Part shown: positions 39,151 to 50,768 of the stretch, in pieces | Layout: every line of letters starts with the position of its first letter | Position numbering within the stretch: position 1 is the stretch's first letter | Assembly (NCBI RefSeq): GCF_901933205.1 | Contig: NC_044581.1 | Coordinates: 7,240,001-7,304,000, forward strand | DNA: 64,000 bases | Origin: Camarhynchus parvulus | Lineage: Eukaryota > Chordata > Aves > Passeriformes > Thraupidae | Direction of reading: 5' to 3' | Program-made: the position numbers and the translations under genes | The notes under the pieces: model-generated | What the model was told of the DNA's origin: nothing | The model's input: the letters and a program-made list of their open reading frames with translations, nothing else | The model's database searches: none

Positions 39151-42100
39151 AAGTAAAATGCCGAGAAATACAGGGAGAGTGCTCTGAAATATTGTTTTTC
39201 TAACTTCTAGAAGGAAAAGAGAGAGCAGTGACCGCTTCAGGCAACAGCAACAAACTGCATTGGGATCAGGCAAGAGATGTAGAGACCTCACCCCCTCCCA
39301 AAGGAGTAAGTAATTTAACACGGCAAGTTTCTCCACCCCTCCATTAATTGTTTAAGATGGCCAGGGGCCAAAATACTGCCCGAGCAGTGGGGAAGGTCAC
39401 CAAACAGGCAGGCAGCAGCCTCCAGAAGTGACAACGGGAAAAGGCAGAGCCACAGAGGCAGAGAGAGAGGAGAGAGGCAGGTGCCGCGGGGCATCCCAGG
39501 ATCTGCTGACACACAAAGGCTTTGTGTAACGGGAAGCAGGGCGGGAAGTGACACACAGGCAAAACCTGGGCACGAGATGCAGGGCCTGGGACCAGAAACT
39601 GCCTCCCCAGCCTGAGCAGGGCATGGTCCCAGCAGCCTCGGTTGGGACTGACCCTCCATGAAGGAGTTCACAGTGCTGGAACTTGGTTGTCCCCACTTAC
39701 GGAGAGGTCACACAAACTAACCCATCCCCAGGAGACAGGGTGACTCAGGCAGGATGTGAGAGCCCCCAGCAGAAGGGAAGACATCTCCTCCTGCATGGAC
39801 AAGCAGAACAGCACAGGGTCCTTGCCTGCTGCAGATGGAGCAACTGCTGCCAATGCCACTGCTGCCTTGGCTCAAGGGGCAGAGTCCCACAGCCTTCCCA
39901 AACCCTGCTCCACAGGGCCAGCAACTTAAGACCACCTTCAGATACTCCTCTCCCAGGGAGGACTGACAGTTTGCCCTAAAACCCCTTTGCATATGATGGC
40001 CTCATTGCATGTTTCCAGACCCAACCAGCAACAGGGAGTTTGAGCAGCCAACCAAAGCCAGCCATTCAATCCACCAGCTGCCTGGTGTGCTGCTGCATTT
40101 CCTTAAGCCAAAGAGATGTCCTGCTAAAAGGGGCTGTGACACTGACAGTGACCAGAGCTCAGCAGCTGCCTCACTATTCAGCATTTGGCTCTCAAAAAGC
40201 TTGGGCTTTCAGAGGCTCCCCCATGGAACAGCCTGTCACCTTCCCCCCACAGCAGCACTGCATCTGTAGGCAGTGTCCATGTCAGGTGACAGCAGTTGCT
40301 AATGCCAAACTGGGTGAAGGAGAGCATCCCTGCCACCTCGAATATTAACAACCCAGCACAGGCACAACCTAGTTGTCATCTGCAACAACTAATTTGAGAT
40401 CTTAGATCTTGTCTGTGCATGCAAGAGAGCCTCTTTCCCCCTCATGTTCCTAACAAGAGGATGAGGAGCCTGGCATGCCTCCCCAGCAGAGCCTCTGACC
40501 ACAGCTTTCAGGATCTGTACAAGGCTACATTTGCAGAGTAGCTTTGTCCTTCATCTGTTCCTCCAGCACCTCTCCCACGCAATGAGCCTGGCTACATTTG
40601 GCTGACCTTTGCAATATCCTCCTGCAGGTGCTTGCTGGGAGTCTCCCTAGGGACTGGCCCACTCCCAGAGAGGAGGGAGCACCAGGAGTGATGTCTCTGC
40701 AGCATGCACATGACAAGCCCTGTGCTATCAGGAGTACCAGGCTATTTCTGTTGGAAGCATATCCCCATCACAGAATAAAAGGAGGTAGAAGAGATCCAAC
40801 ATGCCTCTCACAGCCAGGTGTTTTATGGAAAACTGTAGAAACAGTTTTATGTACTGTTTCTACAGCTGCAGCATTACATGTATGTTTCCTTTCAAGAGGC
40901 CATGGCTGCCCAGGGCAGCACAAATTGCAGAATCATAGAGAAATCCTGAGCTGGGAGGGACCCACAAGGATCAGATGCTATTCATTGTTCTGCACCGGAC
41001 AACTCCAAAAATTATACCATGTGTGATTGCACCAGCCTTGCACACAACTATTTTTATCCAGCAAACAGGTCACTGCAATTACCCTGGGGTCTGCAGAGGA
41101 AAAAGTCGCCAAATAGAGACCTGGAGTCTCAAAAAAGTCTGGTAATCAGCAGCCTGGGTAACAACCCTGGGAACTTCAGGGCTATTCCAGTTGCAGGCCA
41201 AAGCTCCTGCTTCTTCAGGGAGGCTACTACAAGCCAGGAGCCACCTCAGCTTTGAAACAGAGATATGTGCTCCCCAGGTAGCACAAAGGGCAATGCAGAG
41301 CCATGGGACGTCCCCACAGCCCATGGGGATGAAGGGGATGGAGCAGAGAACCTGCTCCCATGCTGTTACTGAACTGGTCAGGTCTCCTACACTCAGACCC
41401 TTGGCAGCAGATGCAGGGTGAGCAGCTTTTGGCTTTCCTGTCTCCTTCAGGTGGCTTGCACAGGCCTGGGAGCACAAGGTTGTCACTCTGAATTTAGTTC
41501 TGAAGATACTGTCAAGCCACCTAATTTCAGCTCTCTGATGGCCAGAAAGAGAAAAGTGATACTTTTCTCATAGAAAGAGAAAAGTGGTATAGGAGCTTGC
41601 AGCAACTCCATAAACAGAGGAGTAAGGCACCATAGAGGTACTCAGAGCCTTGTTCCTACCCCATTTCCCATGACAAAAGAAAGCTCTCCACAAGTTCTCA
41701 AGTCAACACCACTCAGAAGGATGCAGGGAAGTTGGCAGGTGCCATTTATAGAGGCTGCCAAACACAAGAGCAGCTTAGAGCCCCATCTCACACCTCCTCC
41801 CTTTCCTACACTGCACTTAAAGCTCAGGAGCACCTTCCCCCATACAGATTTCCAGGCTGGAGAACCTGAGTGCAGCTCACCCCACCCCAGTCAAGGCAGT
41901 GACGTGATTTCCTCTGCCATGGCTCAGTGCTAAGGGGAACATCTCACTCTGTTTACTCATGGCTGGTTCCTAATATAGTTTCCTTTTTTTTTCTAATTGC
42001 AAAGTGGCCTTTCCCTCTTCTGCATTGTAGCTCCATTTCCCGCACAAGCACATGGGAGACAGCTGTAGCCAGCACTTCAGTGGGTGTTAAAAAGCCCCTC

Positions 42101-43200
42101 TTGACTGAGGCTGCCAACAATGCCACGCTTGTTCCCAGCACAGCCTCACTCTGTCTCCTCGCAGGAGCAGCTCCTCGCGCCTTCCTCGGGGCTGCTTTAA
42201 TTGCTGCAGTCACTGCAAAAGGCTGCTGTCATCCATGCTGGCAGGGATCTGAGTGCCCCAGCTTCACATCCAGCAGACCCAGCTCCTTTGCATGGACTGA
42301 GGGGCAATTTTACTCCAAAGGTACCCACCTTGAGCAGCAGCTGACCATTGCTAAGCACAGCCTGTCCTAGAGGTGAATTACAGCAAAAGGCAGCAAACAC
42401 TGACATTAGGAGTTTGACATTGAAGTCTGTGGGGCCTCCCCAGATTTGAAAGAAAAGGTATTAGAAGAGGGATCAGTACAACTTTTCTGAAAATTTCAGA
42501 GGTTCCAATTTCAGACTCTCATCTCTTTCTTTTTTCTTCCTTTTTCCTTTCCTGGATCTGGTTTCTGGAGTTGCAGTATTTCTCAAGGGCCTACAGCAGT
42601 ACCACAACCTAGAGCTGGGAGAGAGCACAGACAGAGGTAGGAGGCAGGGAAAGGACCTCTGCCTTTGGGTCAACACTTAGCAGTTCTGCTTATTTTCGGT
42701 TGTGCAAATCAGGAAATGCTCAATTCTTTTATGAATAGAATTCAGCTGTGCTGGAAACAACACAAGACAGATGTTTTAGATGCCAGATAAGGACATCTCC
42801 TGACCCAGGGGAAGTTGTGCAATATGGATGTTAGCAGGATGATTACATTACTGTGGCCAAGAGCTCTTAGGAAAATACCCCCATGAGCTCCATGTTAGCT
42901 TAGAGTGGTCACTGGTGCAGTCCTCAGCACAGCACTGGGAACCTCCTGTGGCCACACAGACTTCTGAGGGAATGGAGATCCTGGGAATGGGCTGTGGTAG
43001 AGCACTACTCCAGGGTATATGGCTCCTGCTAACCCACTGGTAAGTGGATGTCTCTGAATCTACTTCCAGGCATCTCATCACCAGACTGGGGTTCTCCACC
43101 AGCTGCCATGCCCACAGACATGGCAATGCAGATATCCCATGGATTAAGCTGTACCCTGAAAGGAAAGGTATGTTACCATCCCACCAAGCTATCCACGATG
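39151..43200. other. Intergenic, no recognised gene
   Basis: One CR1 fragment at 40.93 kb. Otherwise I see no coding homology or structured repeat. Confidence 0.6.
40930..41035 (-). mobile_element. CR1 LINE 3' fragment
   Basis: Plus strand AGAATCATAGAGAAATCCTG, then GGGACCCACAAGGATCA and GGACAACTCCAAAAATTATA CCATGTG. Same subfamily signature as the copy at 54.70 kb; in both the CR1 sense strand is minus. Confidence 0.75.
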
Positions 43201-43204
43201 AAGC

Positions 43205-43275
43205 CTCATAGAACATTCTAACTTGGAAGGGATCCACAAGGATCATTGAAGTCCAGCTCCAATCCTATATCCCTT
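43205..43275 (-). mobile_element. CR1 LINE fragment, short
   Basis: TCATAGAACATTCTAACTTGG followed by AAGGGATCCACAAGGATCAT and GAAGTCCAGCTCC matches the reversed CR1 3' end. Truncated to about 70 bases. Confidence 0.6.
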
Positions 43276-43529
43276 CAACCTGGCAGTTGTGCTGCCACAA
43301 AATCAGAGGAAGCCTCCAAGAAGAAGCATTAAACCCCACCCAGAACAAGCCTTAAAAACAGGGATAGATGTTGCTCAAAATAGGGTTTGTGAAAGAAAGG
43401 CAACAAATGATGCAGCAAGCAGAGGTACAAGCAGCCCTTTGTACCAACTACACTTCAGGAAAGAACTAGCTCTCTCCCCCCATTAGGGAGACAAGAACAG
43501 GTTGTGTACAGTTTAATAACATTTAAACC

Positions 43530-43535
43530 TTTATT
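43530..43535 (-). terminator. Candidate poly(A) signal of an unassigned minus-strand transcript
   Basis: Minus strand GATCTGAAATAAAGGTTTAA with AU-rich sequence for 200 bases before it and a CTGTTCTTGTCTCC element after it. It resembles a 3' UTR end, but no coding exon upstream was recognised, so this may be chance or a non-coding RNA. Confidence 0.35.
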
Positions 43536-44002
43536 TCAGATCACAAGTAAAGCAGGTCTTGGCTTCACAAAAGCACATCTTGGTTTAACTAATTAATTTG
43601 ATAATCTGCTATTTGCAATCCTCAGGAGACATTCAGCTTCTAAAGCAAGTAATTACCACTAAGTGGCAACCTCTTTGTGAGGCCCAGTCTGATTAGGGAA
43701 AATATTTCTTAAGCCAGAAATATAATCATGGTGTGATTTCCCAGAAGGACTGAAGGAGAGACTACATAACAACAGCTGGTCACGCTCCCCATCTGAAGGG
43801 ACAGAAGCAACTCAATTACCAGGTCTCCAGCTACAATTCAAGATGTTGTTCAGTGCCACGTGCAGCCATGGCCTGCAGTTAACCATCAGGAGGTCTTACA
43901 GGAGGTATTTTGTAGGGACAGAAATCAGGAAGGTCCCACCTGGGGGGCTCAAATACCCATGTGTGCCACAAGGGAAAGAAGGGAGAGGAATAAAATGTGT
44001 TG

Positions 44003-44015
44003 TTTTTTTTTTTTT
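44003..44015. repeat. Poly(T) run
   Basis: Thirteen T residues just before the CR1 copy at 44.04 kb. Confidence 0.85.
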
Positions 44016-44039
44016 AATTCAGACATCAGGCTGGCTGAA

Positions 44040-44582
44040 GCACATATTGAGAGAGGTGATTCTCCCCCTCTGCCCTCATGAGACCTGCCTTGGAGTGCTG
44101 CATCCAGGTCTGGGGTCCTCAGCACAGGAATGACATGGACCTGTCAGAGCAGGTCCAGAGGAGGCCACAAAGATGATCCAAGGGCTGGAGCACCTCTTCT
44201 GTGTGGACAGTCTGAGAGAGAACTGTTCAGCCTGCAGCAGAGAAGGCTTTGGCAAGATCTTAGAGCCCCTTCCAGTACTTAAAGTAGGCTTACAAAAAAA
44301 AGAGAAGTTTTTATGCAGGCAGAGAGTGATAGGACAAGGGCTTTAAGCTAAAAAAAGGAGAAATTTAGATTAGGTGTTAGGAAGAAATTCTTTACTCAAA
44401 GGACAGTGTGGCACTGGCTCAGGTTGCCCAGAAAAGCTGTGGATGCCCCACCCCTAGAAGTGTTCAAGGCACAGCTGGACAGGGCTTTGAGCAGCCTGGT
44501 TTAGTGGGTGGCATTCCTGCCTGTGGCAGAGGGGTTGGAACTCTGAGGTCCCTTACCAACCAAACCATTCTATGATTCTAAG
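44040..44582 (+). mobile_element. CR1 LINE, 5'-truncated, with intact 3' end
   Basis: About 540 bases of the 3' region in sense orientation: TGGAGTGCTGCATCCAGGTC, CAGGTCCAGAGGAGGCCACA, TTAGGAAGAAATTCTTTACT, GTTCAAGGCACAGCTGGACA and the ending CCATTCTATGATTCTA. The ORF2 C-terminus is degraded by stops. The longest CR1 copy in the window and the clearest sign of an avian genome. Confidence 0.92.
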
Positions 44583-45888
44583 TCAAAGCTCAAAGTGTGC
44601 AGTGCCAGAGAGAGAATGTGCAAGCAGGGCCATATCAGCCTTACAGCCTCTGCCCAGATTCGAAGGCACACCTTGATGACACACAGTGTCTTCCCAGACA
44701 AGCCAGCTGGACTCAATACATGCAGAGTACTTGCTGGTTAGACCAGCTCTGGGCATCCCCAAGCACCCAGGGTTTTGGCTCAGCTGGCATCCATCACTGC
44801 CAGAGTCCCCAGGACAAAGTCCTGCTTCTGCACTCCTCCAAGACACCCCTCTCAGTCTGAGCAGCTTTGGGCTCCTTTAACTTTGGGCCAGGGAGGGGAC
44901 ACACAGAGGTGCCCCCAGGCCTTGTGAAGTGCCATGCTGCACACCACTCTTGGGTCAATGCTGCCACAGCAGTCTCCAGAGACTTCTCCTTGCAGTCATG
45001 AACACAGCCAGCACAAGTAGGAGGAGGGCTTGGATGGAAACCTGGCCTCCTGCCCAATCAGACACCCCAGTGCACCCACACCCTGAGGGTGTTTCCCCAC
45101 TGCACTGGACTCCCCTCCTGGGTCTCAGCATTCTGGTGCTTTGAGTTCGAGGCAGGTGTCTGGTTGGCAAGATGTGACTGTACTGGAGAAAATATCCCAA
45201 CCCCCACAAGAGCCTGTAGGACACAGAGCCAGGCAGGGACACACCTCTGTGAATGTGGAGTCGAGAGAGCTTAAATAGTTTAAGAGGAGCTACTTTTCTG
45301 TCTCCTGAGAGTTTAGGCATTGCCTGCCTTTCCTGAGAACAAAGTGCTCTTGGCTTAGAAATCCAGCTGTGGTTTCAGGACTGCTGCTTCAAAACTCACC
45401 ACAGTCTCTGAACAGAAGAATAGGTCAGCTTTTTCTGAAGAGCAGCCTGAAAGCGACCCATCTCTCTCCAGATCCCATGTATTTAATGGCACAGAAGAGT
45501 CATCTGTTTACCTTCCCTCCTGGCTGTGATGCTGCATGCCATTTAGCCCCACAGCACATGTTTACTGTACTCTGAGACAGCATGCTCCCTCTGAGCCAGA
45601 CGTGCCAGCGGGCACCCACACCCTTCCTGCCCCGGCCCCTGTCCTGCAGACAAGGGACTCGTGGGACACAGGGGTGCACACTAAATTCCATCCTCAGTCC
45701 CAGCTGCCAGGGCTTGCTCCCCTTTCCAGGTCTCCTTGGCAGAGTAAGTGTTGTGGTGACAGACAGACACCTCCCACCACGGCTCCACACCACCAGCAGC
45801 CCCTCATTTGTGTCCCTGCTCTGTGCCCAGCTCATGCCTGGGCAGCCAGCACCCATGAGACACCTGCCCAGCCCACACCAAGAGAAGT

Positions 45889-45932
45889 GGGTACATCCCT
45901 TGGATATACCTTGGATGGGTACATCCCTTGGA
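45889..45932. repeat. 16-bp direct duplication
   Basis: GGGTACATCCCTTGGA occurs at 45889-45904 and again, identical, at 45917-45932, separated by TATACCTTGGAT. The spacer itself ends like the repeat, suggesting replication slippage. Confidence 0.9.
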
Positions 45933-47589
45933 GGATGCCACCGAGCACCAACCATTACCAGACAAGGGCTAGGACACACTTCTGATCTGGAGACCCATCC
46001 CTTCTCTTCCCAAAGCCAACCTAAATCCAACTATGCCCTGCCAGGAGGCAGGGCTGGCAGCTCTAACCAGGGAAGCAAGGACCCCCTCTCCAACCACTGG
46101 CTCCACAGTTTGCAGAGCCAGGACCACTCCCAGGTCCTACCTGGGTCAGGGACTCTGACCCAGGAGCTTTGATCCCCAGAACTGCTATTCCCCTGGATGC
46201 ACACTCTGCCAAGCTCCCATCCAGCCCCTCCAACCCTCCCAAACCCCACACTTACAGCCAGCATTTGCAGAGCTTCTACCCAGCAGATCCCGACAGATCT
46301 TGCAAACCATTCTCCCATGGCAGAATGTCTCCAGAGAGAAGGAAAGCTCTCACCTGCCTACAGTTTGCTTCTCCAGAGCAGGCAGGCAAGCAGCTGAGTT
46401 AGCTCAGCACTCCCTGGGGCAGAGCAATAGCCCCAAGATGCAGCTCCAGGTCCAGTCAGTGCCTTATAGAGCTGCATGGGCGTTCCCTGGGACCAGCTGT
46501 CATGGCGCCTGTCACAGCTGGGTTGTGTTGCCCACTGAATTCAAGCAGTCCCACTGTGAGTCCTCCAGATGCTTCTCAAAGTACCCTTAATCCAGCTGGT
46601 ATTTCCAACAGGGGAATGACAACCTCAGGTCTGACAGTTTCCCCAGATACAGAAGAGATCTGCTTTGTCCCCCTCTAGCCTTGCCCAGCTGGCAGCAAAG
46701 GGGAAAGATCTCAGTCCTCCAGCAGCTCTGCAAGGCTTCAGGCTGATGTTCAAATCACTCTGCAGTGGGCAAAGAGCAGTCTGGGGTCAGGGTCTTCTCC
46801 CCAGGGGAGTCTAGAGCCAGTTCTGCTGACTGCAGATCCAGAGCACTGATAAGGTTCCTTATATGCCACTGGGAAGGGCTGGTTTGGCAGGGATAGGAGC
46901 AGTCTGCCATGGAACATCCACAGCTGGCAATTAGCAGAGTGAACCTCAGGGAATGCCTACAGGAAGGATGCCAGGCTGGAACACAGAGCAGGTGGGACAC
47001 AGGGCACAGTGAGGAGGTGGCGTGATGTGGATCATGGCTGCTGTACCAGGGACCCTTTGTTCCCAGTGTGCTGGAGGCAAAGGAACCAGCACAAGACTGA
47101 CATGCTGTGAGCTGGTTCCAGCTGGGGTGGGCACCTCCCCTCCCTGGCACCAGGGCTGGAGAGCACCGGCAGGAAACCTGATTCGGTGCCATCAGCAGCA
47201 ATAACAATGTGCCTCCTGAAGGAGAGGAGCAGCTTCCCCTTCAGAGGGGCAGGGCGGAGGGCTCCTGCCTCCTGTCAGCAATCTCTCCTCTCTCCCTCTC
47301 ACTTGCCCTTCTTCCATCATGTTGCTGCTCTCTTCCTCCTCCTCTCTGCTCCCAAATCGAGACAGGGTAAGATCAGCTACAGAGCAGCCCCAGGAAGGTT
47401 CGAGGAGGCTGAGACCCCTCTGGGGTTCAAACAGGACTGTCAGACTGGGGCCGTGAGCCTTTGGAGGAGCTTGGCGGGAGGAGGGACAACTGGGCCAAGA
47501 GCTTCCTCCCCAACACAGAAACACTCAGGTCCAAGTGTGTGTTCTTTGCTGCTTTTTTTCCTTTTTAGACTCATAAAGGAAATGTTAAG

Positions 47590-47800
47590 AATTTGGAATG
47601 GACCTTAAAGATCATTCTGTCCCAAGGCCTCTTGCCATGAGCAGGGACACCTCCCACTAGACCAGACTGCTCAAGGCTTTATCCGACCTGGCTTTAAACA
47701 CTTCCAGGGCTGGGACACCTCCAACCTCCCTAGGCAACATATTCCAGTGTGTCACCACCCTCACAGTCAAAGAAGGCTTTGGGTTTGGGTCATATTTTGC
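47590..47800 (-). mobile_element. CR1 LINE 3' fragment
   Basis: Reads TTTGGAATGGACCTTAAAGA, then CTTGCCATGAGCAGGGACAC, CTCCCACTAGACCAGACTGC, AACACTTCCAGGGCTGGGAC and CATATTCCAGTGTGTCACC: the reversed CR1 3' region, in order. A minus-strand frame of 86 codons here is a CR1 remnant, not a gene. Confidence 0.88.
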
Positions 47801-47959
47801 AGCCCCTGCCTGCGTTTGCTGCCGGGTGAGATAAAGGTGTCTGAGAAGGAGGGCGTGATTGAACCTGGACATCACACACGCCATCAGAAGAGCGGGAGGG
47901 AGCTGGGGCTGGCACACAACGGGAGGCCTGAAACTACCACACGTATGTTGTCTTCTCCC

Positions 47960-48300
47960 TTAAGACTGCCCCGTCACGGAATCCCCGGGGCCTTTGAGCC
48001 GCGCTGAGCCGCACCCGCCCCGCCGGGGGCTCCCTGAGGGGACGCGGCGCCATCTTGGCGGGCGGGCCGGGGCGAGGCCTCGGCGCGGGGCGACACCTGC
48101 CGGCGGCGCGGGGCAGCGCGGCCGCTCCCGCCGTGCCCGAGCTCCGCGTGCCGAGCTCCGTGTACCAAGGGCCGCGTAGAGAGCACCGAGCTCCGGCGCA
48201 CCGAGCTCCGAGCTCCGCGGACCGAGCTCCACACTGAGCCAGCGCCGGCCTCTCAGTGCGGCACCCTGGCCGAGGGAAGATGCTCCCCTGCACCCCCGTC
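47960..48300 (-). promoter_or_regulatory. CpG-island promoter with YY1 site, minus-strand orientation
   Basis: A very CpG-dense block containing GC boxes (CCCGCCCCGCC near 48013) and, at 48047-48061, the minus-strand sequence CGCCAAGATGGCGCC. AAGATGGCG is the YY1 element that commonly sits at the transcription start or first ATG of housekeeping promoters, oriented with transcription. Here it points left, towards PLEKHG4, 23 kb away. The ATG inside it opens a 39-codon frame ending at 47934. It may be the PLEKHG4 5' exon or a separate transcript. Confidence 0.55.
48138..48229. repeat. Clustered CGAGCTCC octamers
   Basis: CGAGCTCC (palindromic core GAGCTC) occurs six times at about 48138, 48152, 48187, 48202, 48209 and 48222, with spacings of 14, 35, 15, 7 and 13. 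It is a degenerate short tandem repeat inside the CpG island, upstream of the YY1 site in the minus direction. Confidence 0.85.
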
Positions 48301-49350
48301 CCCCGATCCCCACCAGCTTGGGGGTGGTTCGGTTGCCTTTGGGCAAGCGACACCCTGCGTGGAGCTGTATTTATAGACAAATCCAAGCACAGCGAGGTAG
48401 CTGCCTGATTTTTTCCCCTCTTCGTTGCACTCCTCAGTCTGTAATTTCCTGTTTGCCTTTAAAGCTATTTTTACTAAGGAAAAAAAAATTAACAGCTCTA
48501 TCTGTTCACTAGCAGAATAAAGCAAAGATCGGAGTGAACCTAGCAGGGATCATGGATTAACTCCCCAGCAGCAACCTGTCCCACCTGTTTGCTCCACAGC
48601 CCTTCCATCCCAGCCCAGGTGGCTGGTGCTCCTTCACTGGCCAGCTCCCATCAGCCAGTCCCATACACGTAGGAAAGCTTCACGGTTGTTTCTTTTTTAT
48701 TTCTGTCTCTGTCTTTCTGGGTACCTTTCTGAAGCTTTTGCCAGCTTTCTCCATAAATAGAAGAGGGTAGGGATGTCTTCTGAAAATAGGTGTATCTACA
48801 TCACCTATGTGGTAGAGAAGAGAACATCCTGGTCCTTGGGAGATTGGGATTTCTGAGAGAGCAGGAAGGACCCAAATGTCCAGGAGAAATCTGGAGGGGG
48901 TGATACCTGCACAAGTGATACTCCATAGTCCCAACATCAACCATGCCTACAGGGAGGCTCTTAGGCCTCTGAGCCCACAGCTCATCCAGCTGTCTGTGAG
49001 AGCCTCAGAGACCCTAAACTGCCAGGCAGCCACACATGGTGAGGCCTCAGGTGGCTGCACAGCCAGAAGCCAACTTTCCCCCAGCCAAGGTTTTAAACGG
49101 CTCTCCAACAGCGTGGGCGTAGCTGGGCCTCAGGAGGCAAAGCCTGTGTGCAGGCAGGGATTGCCCTGCATTTCTGTGACAGAGGAAAGCACAGACACAG
49201 CACATCTGCTGCAGAGTTTGGTCACTACCAGTACCCTGTGGCCTTTCCCGGCCCTTCTTCCTGGGCTGCCCACAAGCTGAGGATGACCTGTGGTCTGATG
49301 TAGACCAGACCAACTGGGCTGGTCATCACCTCCCCAAAGTGTCCTCAGCA

Positions 49351-49374
49351 CCCTCCCTCTCTCCCTCCCTCTCC
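49351..49374. repeat. CCCTCCCTCT pyrimidine tract
   Basis: Twenty-four bases of C and T only (CCCTCCCTCTCTCCCTCCCT and CTCC). A short polypyrimidine microsatellite. Confidence 0.8.
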
Positions 49375-50265
49375 AGCTGACCCACCAACGCATTTCATTT
49401 ACCTTCAGGACAGCCTGGATATGTGGCCACAGATGCCAGGAGCAGATGAGGTGAGAGGAGCCCGGGTGGCTTCTTCAGGGATCCTCGCCTTCCAAGAGGC
49501 TGTGAGGAGCAGCTGTGTCTGGCTGCAGGGAAGATCACAGCTCTTGGATCTGGGGTACTCATAACATCAAAGCCCACCACGTTGGCTTCCACTCTGGCTG
49601 CTCTGCAGAAATCCCCCGGAGGAGAAACCTCATCATGCAGTCCTCAGGGATTCCTGCAGTTTTGTTTGCTCCTCCAGGGAAAAGCAAGGAAGTGCGAGCC
49701 ACGAAAGAAGGTGGGGATCACCCCGCCCAGCTCCTGCTGACCTGGAGATCGCTCTGCTCTTGCCTGTCCTCAGCCAGTCCACGCTGCAGCGTGTTCCCTT
49801 GCACAGCCGGGCCGTGGGGAGAGGCACCCTGCAGCCGGACGGGTGGCACAGCCCTGGGGACGGTGCCCAGCCCTGCGGGGCCCCGGGGCCGCTCAGAGCC
49901 GGCAGCCGGCGGGGACAGCCCGGGGAGCCGAGGGGCTGGCTCCGCTCGAGCCGGAGGGGTGCAGAGCGGAGCACAAAGGCTTTTCCATCCTGGCCGCTCT
50001 GCCCTGGAACGCAGCATGGGAACCACTGCCCAGCGCGAGTCTGTTCCTCATTATCCGCCCCGGCTGATCCCGGCTCCGTCACCACTCGCGGCACAGCCCC
50101 GCTCGCGCCCCTCAGCCGAGCAACCTCGGCACACCTGGGGCAGACCAGGGCCAGGGCTGGCATCCCCCTCCGGAGGTCATGCCACAGGGAAAATGAATTG
50201 TTCCTTTTGCCGACAGGCAGAGGAGGCCTCCAGTGAAAGCAGGGATGGCTGCTTCAGGTGTGAAG

Positions 50266-50440
50266 AGCAGGAAGGAAAACACAGAATTCAGGGGAGGTGT
50301 TCAGTCTAATTGCTGGTGGGATGGATGCCTGGACAGATGGACATGAGGAGGCAGGAGGAGACTGATGTGTCTCCAAAATATTTGTACCAGATACAATCAG
50401 ACTGAACACCTGTCCTGAATTCTGCATTTGCCTTCCTGCT
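50266..50440. repeat. Imperfect 47-bp inverted repeat with 81-bp spacer
   Basis: Arm one, 50266-50312, and the reverse complement of arm two, 50394-50440, align over 47 bases with 41 identities; shared blocks are AGCAGGAAGG, CAGAATTCAGG and AGGTGTTCAGTCT. The RNA of either strand could fold into a long hairpin. No known transposon terminal sequence is recognised. Confidence 0.9.
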
Positions 50441-50750
50441 GTTCTCCATGCAAACATGAGCACGGCCAAAGCCTCTGCCATGCTTTGTGTGAGTGAGAGA
50501 TGAGCAGCTGGCTCCTATTCACTCCCTTCCCCCTGCTCTGCCTGTACAGAGCAGTGTGAAAATCTCCCAAGGGGGTGTCAGAAGTGCTCCAGAAACAGAG
50601 CACAATCAGCAACTACACATGTGAGTCAACAGCACCCTTGCTGCAGTGGAGAATACAAAGCTGGCAGGTTCAAGAAAATTATTATTTCTTAGACTTGGTA
50701 CCTGTGAGACACAACTGGATGCTAGTTCCAATATGGGGCTTCCCAAAAGA

Positions 50751-50768
50751 ATATATATATATATATAT
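50751..50768. repeat. (AT)9 microsatellite
   Basis: Nine AT dinucleotides, preceded by a purine run and followed by GTGAACC. Confidence 0.95.

Noticed and set aside
49515..50309. 264-codon plus-strand open frame upstream of the inverted repeat
   Set aside because: It spans GC-rich sequence with few stops, overlaps equally long frames on the opposite strand, and has no homology or splice context.
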